Shown here one piece after another: positions 15,869 to 24,396 of a DNA stretch of 34,316 nucleotides. The DNA lies in NCBI GenBank assembly GCA_046545795.1, contig JBKGZD010000008.1:1-34316 (forward strand). Direction: 5' to 3'. The notes under the pieces were generated by a model. That model was not told the DNA's origin. It did no database searches and saw only the letters and a list, made by a program, of their open reading frames with translations. This stretch comes from JAGXLC01 sp046545795 (lineage in GTDB: Bacteria; Bacteroidota; Bacteroidia; Bacteroidales; UBA12077). The translations under genes were made by a program, and so were the position numbers. How positions within the stretch are numbered: position 1 is the stretch's first letter; each line of letters starts with the position of its first letter.

Positions 15869-18013
15869 CTATCGTTGTCTTTTAGCAAGGACAATAGCCG
15901 GGTTCTCATTTCCCAGGTCCTTTAGATCGTAATCCACAAGAGAGAGAATCTGGGCAATATTCAACAATCCGGATAAATCAACGATTTTACCTGAAACCAC
16001 TACAAAAATATCTGGTATAAGTTCTCCTGCATCTCCATATGACCTCAGTTCTTCTGTCACGTCACTAATTACGCCTTTAGCCTGACCTACAGTAGTATTT
16101 TCAATCCGTACATCAGGAAATTTCCTTTTTATCGTTCCTTCATTATCCATTACTAAAACAGGCTGTAAAGTTTCTTTCATCAAGCCCAGAAAATGCGACT
16201 TGACATTTTCATATCCAACAACATTCAGGAGTTTTGTTTTTCCGTATATCTTTATTTTATCGGGTGAAGTTTTTAAATTTTTTGCGGCAATATCTTTCAG
16301 TCCCTCCTCTGTCACTTCGCTTCGACTTTCCCTGTAAGACAAGTCACTTGAACCGGTTGCAACAGCAACAACTTTACGGTTCGGGTTATCTACTTCTACA
16401 TGTACCTCAACAGTACTGGGTTCGGCACCCATAGCAATTACAGACTCAGAGGCATCTTGTCTGATTTGCACAATATCATTTTCTGTAGGATTAAAAATGC
16501 TCCGTTCCACAGTATCACGTATCATACCCATTGCTGCCCCAATTGCAGAAATCACCTCGGCATCACGGGCAATATTATGAGGAAGCTTCAGTGTATCAGA
16601 AGCATGAGGTACCAAAGCACTTGCCCCACCCCCACCTCCTACAAGAGCAATAAAGTCTTTATCCAGCTTATATTCCCTGATAAGTTTTTTCACTACTGTC
16701 TCTATTTTATGAGAGCACGGGTCAAGTATCCCATCAGCAAATTCCTCCGGTTTTATTTTCAATTTTCCTGCGATCGTTTCTATGGCTTCTTTTACTGCCT
16801 GCATGTTGGCTTCTCCATGACCAAAATCCTCGACTAATCCCAGGTAGTAGGAAGCAGCACTGGGTGTAATGGTGTAATCCCTCCCATTTTTTGAAAGTTT
16901 CAGGTAATCTTCAGGGTCACCCTGTTTAGGCTGAATTTTCCCCAATTCAACATCCTCAAAATTCGTCTCGTCAGAATAAGCACAATATGCAAGATTTGCA
17001 ATGTGTGCACTACGAGGTCCTACGTCCACAATTTTATTTTTATCAACTCTGGGAACAGAGCCACCGCCTACCCCAATAGTTCGCACATCAATGGTTTTAA
17101 TACTCAACCTGTTTGAAGCAATCTGTGCAGTTTTTACCTGTGGCATCCCATTTTTTATAACCGATATATCCGTTGAAGTTCCTCCTACTTCGATAAATAT
17201 TCCATCAGATATCTTAGCATACATCAAGGCAGCAGCTACTCCTGCAGCCGGACCGGATAACATTGTCAGAATCGGTCTTTTTCTCATCTCTTCAATATCC
17301 ATAATCCCGCCATCAGAACGCATCACCATAAGGGGTGCTTTAATTCCGCTCCTCCTGATTGCCTCTTCCGTCATATTTGCTGTTTCCATCATCTTAGGCA
17401 TCATGCATGCATTGATAATGGCAGTACGGGTTCTTACTTTTAGTCCGAAAAGCTGGGAAAGGTTACAAGCTGCTGTGGCCATATATCCTTTTCTATGGGC
17501 TACATTAACAACCAATTTCTCAATTTCATTATTTTCGGGTCCAAAAACCTGTGTTGCGACAAAAACCTCGGCGCCCTCACTAACCAACTCTTCAAGCGTC
17601 TTTTCCACCTGCTCTTCTGTAATGGGGGAGGCATCATTTAAATACCTGAAAAATACTGGAAGACGCTTATCCGGGGCGAGGTAAATATTATCCATAAAGG
17701 CCTGTTTTTGAGCTATTTTACCTTCCAGCCCATGACCAATTGCGACAATACCAACAGGAGATACATCCCCTTCAAGTAATGCATTCGTAGCCTGGGTAGT
17801 TGAATGAGCAATCAGTACAATTTCATCCGGTGATATGGCAGCTATATCCAACAGTTTATACATAGATTCAACAACCCCTTCAGCAACACCTTCCTGAGAA
17901 TTATGGGTTGTTGGCACACAAGCCTTACCGATAATGTTAAAATCTTCCACATCAACAGCTACGGCATGCGTAAAAGTACCTCCTACATCTATTCCAACCT
18001 TAATTTTTCTCAT
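15869..18013 (-). CDS. HyuA-like hydantoinase/oxoprolinase family ATPase
   Basis: The 714-residue protein has the ASKHA ATPase layout of hydantoinase A/5-oxoprolinase subunits. It shows a GIDVGGTFTHAVAV N-terminal phosphate loop, HSTTQATNALLEG near 90-102, the LSGPAAGV and EVGGTSTDISV motifs near 255-285, VRTIGVGGGSVPR near 310, and a glycine-rich VGGGGGA near 462. Such proteins hydrolyse cyclic amides or carboxylate ketones using ATP, usually with a HyuB partner. No HyuB is present in this locus, so it may act alone or on an unusual substrate. It follows the transporter gene by only 15 bp, which suggests that the transporter's cargo is its substrate. Cytoplasmic; family assignment is secure, reaction unknown. 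Confidence 0.85.
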   Translation of the reverse strand: MRKIKVGIDVGGTFTHAVAVDVEDFNIIGKACVPTTHNSQEGVAEGVVESMYKLLDIAAISPDEIVLIAHSTTQATNALLEGDVSPVGIVAIGHGLEGKIAQKQAFMDNIYLAPDKRLPVFFRYLNDASPITEEQVEKTLEELVSEGAEVFVATQVFGPENNEIEKLVVNVAHRKGYMATAACNLSQLFGLKVRTRTAIINACMMPKMMETANMTEEAIRRSGIKAPLMVMRSDGGIMDIEEMRKRPILTMLSGPAAGVAAALMYAKISDGIFIEVGGTSTDISVIKNGMPQVKTAQIASNRLSIKTIDVRTIGVGGGSVPRVDKNKIVDVGPRSAHIANLAYCAYSDETNFEDVELGKIQPKQGDPEDYLKLSKNGRDYTITPSAASYYLGLVEDFGHGEANMQAVKEAIETIAGKLKIKPEEFADGILDPCSHKIETVVKKLIREYKLDKDFIALVGGGGGASALVPHASDTLKLPHNIARDAEVISAIGAAMGMIRDTVERSIFNPTENDIVQIRQDASESVIAMGAEPSTVEVHVEVDNPNRKVVAVATGSSDLSYRESRSEVTEEGLKDIAAKNLKTSPDKIKIYGKTKLLNVVGYENVKSHFLGLMKETLQPVLVMDNEGTIKRKFPDVRIENTTVGQAKGVISDVTEELRSYGDAGELIPDIFVVVSGKIVDLSGLLNIAQILSLVDYDLKDLGNENPAIVLAKRQR

Positions 18014-18028
18014 AACATTTAATATCAG

Positions 18029-19525
18029 TTAAAAGTACATAATTGCTGCAGCTACAAGTCCAAGAAAGGCAAAAACCCATGAAAACGGTAATGTATTCAT
18101 AAGGATTTTCTGTACCTCCACTTTCATCTCATTAGCTACCCAAACATTTTGCAAGTTTGTCGGATCAGAAATTGCTTGTATCTGGCCAACCGACCAAAGC
18201 ATTCCCAAAATTGCTCCAGGCATCATTCCTGCAGCCAGTAGTACAGAAGCGATGCCAAAACCCATACCCCAAACATTTAACGGACCCCGATATAAGGCAA
18301 GAGGCGCCAAAATGGTAAATACCAAAACATATTGCCAGCCATTTTGCGGTATGATTCCCTGTACAAAAGGTACAAGAAGGTCTCTTACAGGCCAGATATT
18401 GGTCCCGTAATTTGCCATAAGTTCAGCTTCGCTCATTGTTTCTGGTCCTCTTACCGATACCAGTATCCAACCAATACCAAACATTAAAATAACAGCAGGT
18501 AAAACAACCGAAGAACCTTCCACGAGAGATTTAAGCAAGAGACTAACATGATCCCGTTTATAAGTAATTGCGAAACCAAATGTAATTCCTAAAACAAAAG
18601 CAGCAACAAAGTTTAAATCAAATACCAAAATAAGAAATAAAGGAATGATTGGAGTAAAAATAGCACTCCAGTGAATTGGGTTAGTATTTTTATTCCGGTG
18701 CGTAAACGCCCGGATTGCAGCATATGCATAAAGCAATATTAACCCTGCCAGTAATAGGTAATATAAACCTGTTTTGAGGCCATCCCAAATAACCAGCGTA
18801 TATTCCATAAATGCTGTATCAGCCAGATGTTGTCTTAATAGATACAATCCAGCTCCAATAAGCAATACCAATGCAAAATTCTTCGCCATCCGTTTTTTGG
18901 ATAAATCAAAACCATCACGATATAGTTGGACTCCCAGGTAAACCAATGTTCCCAGGAAAACAATCACCACCATTACTGATACAAAACGCTGAACTTCTTC
19001 TTTAGTAAGATCAAGAGAGTTCATGTAGAGACTCCAGTTACCAAAATTGAACATTCCCCCGATGTTAACTCCCATAAGCATTATTACGGCTGCAGTTAAT
19101 GACCCTATGCCAACTGATGTCAGTATAGGCAATACAATTGAACCCACCATAATCATAGCTCCCAGTCCGCCTAATGATGTAAACAAGAGAATAATGAAAA
19201 CCAGCATTAAAATAGAGATGGTAAGAGGCTTATCTCCCGCCAGTTCTGCACCTTTTTTAATAAATCCTTCAGCAATTCCCGTTCTCTGCATCAAAAGGCT
19301 AAGCACTCCACCCAACATGGCAATCACCATAGGTTCAGTAAGTTTTAAGGTACCCTCTCCGATTACATATTTAAATATATCTTCAATATGGATTCCTGAA
19401 ATTATCGAAATGAATATTGCCAAAACAGGAAGAGCAAGCATAGCTGGCCATATCCTCTTTGACATTAAAGCAGTAATTACAATAAAAACAACAAGTAAAG
19501 CAATTCCCTGTATTGTCTGCAACAT
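18029..19525 (-). CDS. Multispanning inner-membrane transporter, IT-superfamily-like
   Basis: This very hydrophobic 498-residue protein has about 12-14 predicted membrane segments, spread from residue 5 to the C-terminus. It has two inward-repeat-like halves: one with a SLGGLGAMIMVGSIVLP segment near 116-132, the other with GQIQAISDPTNLQNVW near 447-462. The composition and the Gly/Pro/Asn-rich re-entrant-looking segments suggest the ion transporter (citrate/gluconate/dicarboxylate-type) superfamily, but no family is certain. It is the only inner-membrane carrier gene in the locus, so it may import the product of the periplasmic hydrolases or an acidic sugar derivative. It lies 10 bp after the shorter GHL10 gene and 15 bp before the HyuA-like gene. 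Confidence 0.7.
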   Translation of the reverse strand: MLQTIQGIALLVVFIVITALMSKRIWPAMLALPVLAIFISIISGIHIEDIFKYVIGEGTLKLTEPMVIAMLGGVLSLLMQRTGIAEGFIKKGAELAGDKPLTISILMLVFIILLFTSLGGLGAMIMVGSIVLPILTSVGIGSLTAAVIMLMGVNIGGMFNFGNWSLYMNSLDLTKEEVQRFVSVMVVIVFLGTLVYLGVQLYRDGFDLSKKRMAKNFALVLLIGAGLYLLRQHLADTAFMEYTLVIWDGLKTGLYYLLLAGLILLYAYAAIRAFTHRNKNTNPIHWSAIFTPIIPLFLILVFDLNFVAAFVLGITFGFAITYKRDHVSLLLKSLVEGSSVVLPAVILMFGIGWILVSVRGPETMSEAELMANYGTNIWPVRDLLVPFVQGIIPQNGWQYVLVFTILAPLALYRGPLNVWGMGFGIASVLLAAGMMPGAILGMLWSVGQIQAISDPTNLQNVWVANEMKVEVQKILMNTLPFSWVFAFLGLVAAAIMYF

Positions 19526-19535
19526 AGCTTAAATA

Positions 19536-20669
19536 TTAGTTTTTGTATATTTTTTTTATCTTATCTTCATAATCTTTCAGTCCCTCATAAAAAAAGAATA
19601 TCTCCCCTTCCAGTCCTTCATTCCTGTTCTTTTGGATCATATATTGAAAAAACTGTTCAGACGGCTGATATTCTCCACTGCGGATCAACAGGCCCGGATA
19701 TAACAGATGTCTTTTCCCTGGTAAAAGATATTCAATAGTTTCCTCCAATGTTTTTTTATAAAATGCTGAATCCTTACGATAAATTTGAGGACTAATCATA
19801 TCCACATATCCAAAATTCACCCACCTGGGCCAATCCTGGAGATATTCGGCTTTACTCCATGGATAAACACTTGGTGCCATAGAGACAATACAGGTTGAAT
19901 CTGCTTCTTTTACTTCATTATAAAGTCGTTTCATAAAATCATTCAACTCTTCAGATCTCCATTGTACCCAATTAAAATCTTTATGGTAAGAGGGAGGCTC
20001 TTCTCCATGATGATCATCTTTGTATGCTTCTGCAACATCTTTATTGTACCCTCCCTCAGAAGGCATTGCAGGTAGTCTGTCATCTCCCTGTATCCCATCA
20101 ACATCATAATTATTAACTACCTCAAGGATAAGAGATATCATAAAATCCTGAACCTCTGAGTCCAGAGCATTCATCCATTCAAAGCCATTTTTAGTACAAA
20201 GATTACCATCTGCATCCTTCGATGCCCACCCAGGTTTTTTTTCTAGTATTTCTCCGCCATTTGCATTATGAGAAGAAGCAAACCCGAACTCAAACCAGGC
20301 AAAAACTTTTATACCATATTTTTTGGCTTCAGTAATAACTTCTTCCAATGGATCTCTTCTTGCATTTCCTGAATCCAATGCAGGATCAATCTCTGTTCCT
20401 GTTAATTTTTTCATAACATTACTTCTGTAAGTTGTCATGCCCTTATTCCAGGTAACAACAAAAATTGTATTGATATCCAATTCATCACAATATTCAACAG
20501 CTTCTTTAATATTTTCATTTGAAAAAAGAGCATCACTGGCGACATTTGTAAGCCAAACGCCTCGCACTGGCTCATCGTAGCCCTGGATATACTTATTCGT
20601 TTTTTCATTATTCCCGCAGGAACCTGTAAAAAAAACCAGCACTAAAATAAAAGTAATGTATTTGTTCAT
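19536..20669 (-). CDS. GHL10-type glycoside hydrolase lipoprotein, short form
   Basis: This 377-residue lipoprotein has a signal peptide ending FFTGSC, lipid-modified at C18. The mature part is a single TIM-barrel domain of the GHL10 (formerly DUF187) type, starting at RGVWLTNVASDALF, with WFEFGF near 118 and a central YDVDGIQGDDRLPAMP near 187-202, whose acidic residues are the likely catalytic ones. Residues after the lipid Cys (GNNEK) are not strongly acidic, unlike the other lipoproteins of the locus, so it may face the periplasm. It is a paralogue of the next gene upstream and probably acts on the imported pieces. Substrates of this family are poorly known. Confidence 0.82.
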   Translation of the reverse strand: MNKYITFILVLVFFTGSCGNNEKTNKYIQGYDEPVRGVWLTNVASDALFSNENIKEAVEYCDELDINTIFVVTWNKGMTTYRSNVMKKLTGTEIDPALDSGNARRDPLEEVITEAKKYGIKVFAWFEFGFASSHNANGGEILEKKPGWASKDADGNLCTKNGFEWMNALDSEVQDFMISLILEVVNNYDVDGIQGDDRLPAMPSEGGYNKDVAEAYKDDHHGEEPPSYHKDFNWVQWRSEELNDFMKRLYNEVKEADSTCIVSMAPSVYPWSKAEYLQDWPRWVNFGYVDMISPQIYRKDSAFYKKTLEETIEYLLPGKRHLLYPGLLIRSGEYQPSEQFFQYMIQKNRNEGLEGEIFFFYEGLKDYEDKIKKIYKN

Positions 20670-20751
20670 TTTGACTATCGGGTTTTTACAACTTTTATAA
20701 AACTTAAAACATCTTTACAAAATGCAGTAAGCATTATATTTTGCATTCAAA

Positions 20752-22488
20752 CTAATCTGCCATAAAATCCGGAAAAACAGCTTCCCCCGGATATATTGCC
20801 CTAAGAACAGATTTAATTGTGTCACGTCTCATTGGTTTATCATAAAAAAATGTTTCTCCCGGAATATCAACTTCCCTGTTATATTGAACCTGGGAAGCCA
20901 GAACTCCCGGATCTATCAGTCCTGATGAGCCATAAATAATCAATCCCGGATTTAGTCTTTGAAGATTACCACTTCCATGGGAAGTAAAATGATTCAATAC
21001 CCCATCAACAGCAGTTTTATAAGCAGAGAGGGTTGTTCTGTAACATTGAACAGAAAGCAGGTCAACGGTGCCTTCATCCAACCATTTTGGCCATTCCTGC
21101 ATTAAATTATCAAAAGCCCATGGATATGGGTTGGGTGCACAGGCAACAACACAATTTGGATCCTCAGCCTTAATTGTCTCATAGAGCTCTTTCCAGTAAT
21201 CATTCAATATATCAGCACGCCAACGTACCCAATCTGAATTATTATAATCGTCCGGAGGTTGCGTTCCAAATTCCTGTTCATACATATCAACAGTTACATC
21301 ATCATAGCCTGAATTTCTTGGCATTGCAGGCATCCTGTCATCACCCTGTATACCATCGATATCGTAGTTTATAACCGCTTCCATTATCATATCTTCCATG
21401 AACTGCTGTACTTCAGGATTATACGCATTGAAATAGTAATCCTTATCGTTATAGTTTGCCTGATTTCCTTCGTTATTAATTCCTACCCACTCAGGATGAA
21501 CCTCAAGCACAGGATTGTTATCCGGTGTAGGTGGAGTCCCGGAGAGAGCCATAAAACCATACTCATACCATAATATAACCTTGATGTCATTTGCATGAGC
21601 CTCCTCAATCAAATCCTTTAATGGATCCCCTGAACCACCTGTATAATCGTGAAACATTGACTCCTCGAATGAGGTATATGAAGAATTATCAAGTAAAGTC
21701 TGACTTGGATATAAAGTTTTATTATTGGCCCATGCACATACATATAAGGTGTTAAAATTGTGCTCTTTAGCAAAAGCCACTCCTTCCCGGATATCCTCAT
21801 AACTCTTTAAAAAGGGAGAATGCGCCGGAGTTGGTATCCAAAATGCTCTTACTGCAGTGGGCTGATCTTTCTCCTCAACTCTCAATTCATATATTTGTTC
21901 TTCTCCATTCTCAGAGGTAACAACGATTTCGATGGGAGTACTAAGATCTATTTCACTCCCTGAAGCAGGTTCAACATTGGCGTAATCACTTATTTTAAAA
22001 TTCACTTTAACAGAAGAAAGATCCGTACCATAAGGCACGGCAATGTTAATTTGGTTATCATTGACATTCTTGTCAATATATAATGAAGGGAAACTAATTT
22101 TTTTCAATTCATTAGAATCTGACTCAGCTGTATCAATATGAGCTGTATACGTAACAGATTGGTCATCTTTTTTAAGTGTGAAATCAAGGGGATTAGTAAA
22201 GTCGTATGCATACCCGGAAGGTGGAGTTAATTCTGCACCTTCTGTATAGTCTATTGTAGGGGTTAAACTCTTAAAACTTGCAGAGCGGGGTAAACTGGCA
22301 TGAATTTTTTTCTCAACAGAATCAATTTCTGCTTCAATTGGCGGATCAAAATCTTCAAACACAAATGAAGTAATCCGTAACCCTGTACTATCATCTACAG
22401 GCTTCTCATCATCAGGATCCTGGTCACATGATGTGAAGAGCAATAAAGAGAAGAACAGTGCTGCTAAAGAAATTAAAAACAATCTCAT
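20752..22488 (-). CDS. GHL10-type glycoside hydrolase lipoprotein with two N-terminal Ig-like domains
   Basis: The 578-residue lipoprotein begins with a signal peptide ending LLFTSC, lipid-modified at C21, followed by the acidic stretch DQDPDDE that resembles a surface-export signal. Two beta-sandwich domains of DUF5018-like character occupy about 30-220. The first is clearly related to the N-terminus of the glycan-binding lipoprotein encoded next upstream (both have TEGA...TPPSG or TPSSG, then DF). The C-terminal GHL10 barrel, about 225-578, has ILWYEYGFMAL near 306-316 and YDIDGIQGDDRMPAMP near 370-385, matching the shorter paralogue. It likely cuts the glycan at the cell surface. It is the first gene after the hairpin attenuator. 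Confidence 0.82.
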   Translation of the reverse strand: MRLFLISLAALFFSLLLFTSCDQDPDDEKPVDDSTGLRITSFVFEDFDPPIEAEIDSVEKKIHASLPRSASFKSLTPTIDYTEGAELTPPSGYAYDFTNPLDFTLKKDDQSVTYTAHIDTAESDSNELKKISFPSLYIDKNVNDNQINIAVPYGTDLSSVKVNFKISDYANVEPASGSEIDLSTPIEIVVTSENGEEQIYELRVEEKDQPTAVRAFWIPTPAHSPFLKSYEDIREGVAFAKEHNFNTLYVCAWANNKTLYPSQTLLDNSSYTSFEESMFHDYTGGSGDPLKDLIEEAHANDIKVILWYEYGFMALSGTPPTPDNNPVLEVHPEWVGINNEGNQANYNDKDYYFNAYNPEVQQFMEDMIMEAVINYDIDGIQGDDRMPAMPRNSGYDDVTVDMYEQEFGTQPPDDYNNSDWVRWRADILNDYWKELYETIKAEDPNCVVACAPNPYPWAFDNLMQEWPKWLDEGTVDLLSVQCYRTTLSAYKTAVDGVLNHFTSHGSGNLQRLNPGLIIYGSSGLIDPGVLASQVQYNREVDIPGETFFYDKPMRRDTIKSVLRAIYPGEAVFPDFMAD

Positions 22489-22534
22489 CTGGTTATTTTT
22501 TATTTAAAATAAACTCTATCCGGTAAAATAGCGT

Positions 22535-22570
22535 AAAAAGAAGGAGTTAAGGCGAAACCCTAACCCCTTC
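22535..22570 (-). terminator. Intrinsic terminator or attenuator after the glycan-binding gene
   Basis: On the minus strand GAAGGGGTTAGGG, loop TTTCG and CCTTAACTCCTTC form a 13-bp stem with two G-U pairs, followed at once by TTTTT. It starts 15 bases after the stop codon of the glycan-binding lipoprotein gene. As the following genes are on the same strand with no strong promoter visible, it more likely acts as a partial terminator that keeps the SusC/SusD/binding-protein part more abundant than the enzyme part. Confidence 0.8.
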
Positions 22571-22585
22571 TGAAATCATAAAAAT

Positions 22586-24265
22586 TTATTTAGAAAATGA
22601 TTCCACTATGAAACCATTTAAAACCGAAAATGCCATGACCATTGGTTCATCATTATCATTGTAAGCAACGCGGTTTACAGCTGCAATCCATTTATCTGCA
22701 TCTTCACTGAAGTTTTTCGTGTATATTTTCTTTTCATCAATATTCACTTCATCAAGGTTCATAATACCATCCACAGCATCATCTCCCTCTGAAATGTTGA
22801 CTATTTCATAATATACTCCATTTTCCTCCCATTCTTTGTTCATGGTGTATGAAAGATATATACCTCCATTATATTCAAATACAGAAGCATCATACATACG
22901 TGATGAAGCATCAAGGATTCCACCCGGCATTTCATAAATTGCATCACCATTATCATCTACAATCACAATATTCATTTCAGCTCCAGTAACAATATATCTG
23001 TTGTCAACACCTGGTATTTCACTAATTCTGCCATATTGCCCTAAATTGGCTTCACTATCAACTTGCACATCCCATATTTCAGGCTCTTCTGAAAGTTCTC
23101 CTCCGTCAGCTTTCCAAACGAAGAATTTGTTGTTGTCTGCCTCCCCACCAGCTTCAGGGACAGGGAAATTGGTAGATGCTATGAATCCGTTCTCTTCCGG
23201 GTCTCCTACTATAGAAATTGCGTCACCCAATCTCTCTTCATCTCCTTGTATTGTATATTCCAATACTACTTCAGGGTTGTCATCATCCACATTGTCCCAT
23301 TTGTAAACTTTAAATACCTGCCCATCTTCCATAACCATATTGGAAACATAGATTGCATCTCCTACGGTTTGCACATCAGAAACTGCCCATGATCCATCTG
23401 AAATGTTATCCATTCCTTGTAATTCATTCATTGCATCTGCTCCTTCATTTACATCCCAATAATAAACCGCATCACCAGAATACCTGGATGGAATAAATAC
23501 ATGTTCACCATTAAAAGCAGCACCTCTGGAATTTTCATCGGAAATTTCATCCGGAACCTCCTGGGAAGCAGCAGATCGATCTGCTAATGTTGTTACAGTT
23601 TCAGGATCCATCCCTGCTTCAGTTTTATTGACAGCAAATGAATACTCCTTGGATTCTTCAGTATATTCAACGGTTAAAGTAGGCTCTTCAGACAAGTCAA
23701 GTGTATCGGAACCACTGGAAGTAGTATAAGTTGCACCTTCCGGGCCCACTTCTACTTCATCCAGTACGATAATATCAGATTGTAATTCATTATAGGATAC
23801 TGTTACTAAATCTTCACTATAATCGATATCTGTTTCATATGACTCCTCCGTAGTAACACTAATCACATCCATACTTTTCAGAACAGGGGCATCCGGATCT
23901 TGTTTCACGACTTCAACCTCATAAGTATTTTGAATATCTTCATTTTCCACAACAAAATTGCGTGGTTCTGAAAAATCCAATGGCTCACCTGATGAGGGAG
24001 TAACTGAAGCGCCCTCTGTTAGTTCTATTTCAGGAACAAGTTCAGTCACATCCGTTTCAAAAGGAACAAAAACAGTGATGGAAAAATCATCTATCTCTCC
24101 CTCTACTTTCTGATCTCCATCTACTCCTGCATTTACAATTTCAAAGCTGACAATTTCTGCTTTAAGTTCTGGCCCATCGTCATCTTCACAGGAAGTAATT
24201 ATAACACTTCCCATAATAAGGATAAGCAGACTTGCTAATAAACTTAATTTTGATTCTTTTTTCAT
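22586..24265 (-). CDS. Surface glycan-binding lipoprotein (DUF5018/DUF4623-like)
   Basis: The 559-residue lipoprotein has a signal peptide ending IITSC (C26), followed by EDDD, an acidic surface-export-type stretch. Two N-terminal beta-sandwich domains (about 33-125 and 130-215) resemble DUF5018. The rest, about 220-559, is beta-rich with repeated short motifs such as GEHVFIPSRYSG and YGRISEIPGVDNRYIV and looks like a propeller-type binding domain (DUF4623-like). It sits directly after susD, where PULs encode SusE/F-like glycan-binding proteins, so it probably captures the glycan on the surface. No catalytic motif was seen. A 131-bp gap separates it from susD. Confidence 0.78.
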   Translation of the reverse strand: MKKESKLSLLASLLILIMGSVIITSCEDDDGPELKAEIVSFEIVNAGVDGDQKVEGEIDDFSITVFVPFETDVTELVPEIELTEGASVTPSSGEPLDFSEPRNFVVENEDIQNTYEVEVVKQDPDAPVLKSMDVISVTTEESYETDIDYSEDLVTVSYNELQSDIIVLDEVEVGPEGATYTTSSGSDTLDLSEEPTLTVEYTEESKEYSFAVNKTEAGMDPETVTTLADRSAASQEVPDEISDENSRGAAFNGEHVFIPSRYSGDAVYYWDVNEGADAMNELQGMDNISDGSWAVSDVQTVGDAIYVSNMVMEDGQVFKVYKWDNVDDDNPEVVLEYTIQGDEERLGDAISIVGDPEENGFIASTNFPVPEAGGEADNNKFFVWKADGGELSEEPEIWDVQVDSEANLGQYGRISEIPGVDNRYIVTGAEMNIVIVDDNGDAIYEMPGGILDASSRMYDASVFEYNGGIYLSYTMNKEWEENGVYYEIVNISEGDDAVDGIMNLDEVNIDEKKIYTKNFSEDADKWIAAVNRVAYNDNDEPMVMAFSVLNGFIVESFSK

Positions 24266-24396
24266 AGTTAATTGATTTTGGGTTAATAATTAAATGACAT
24301 GATATTATAAAATCACTATCACCTTAAATTGACTTAAAATCTTAGAAATTCCTTTATTTATTAAAGTCTTCATATATTCAAAGATTGTAAACTTTT

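Noticed and set aside
17001..17684. A 227-codon plus-strand frame opposite the HyuA-like gene, and a 161-codon one at 19047-19532 opposite the transporter
   Set aside because: Both are antisense to strongly conserved proteins and have compositions expected from complementary strands.
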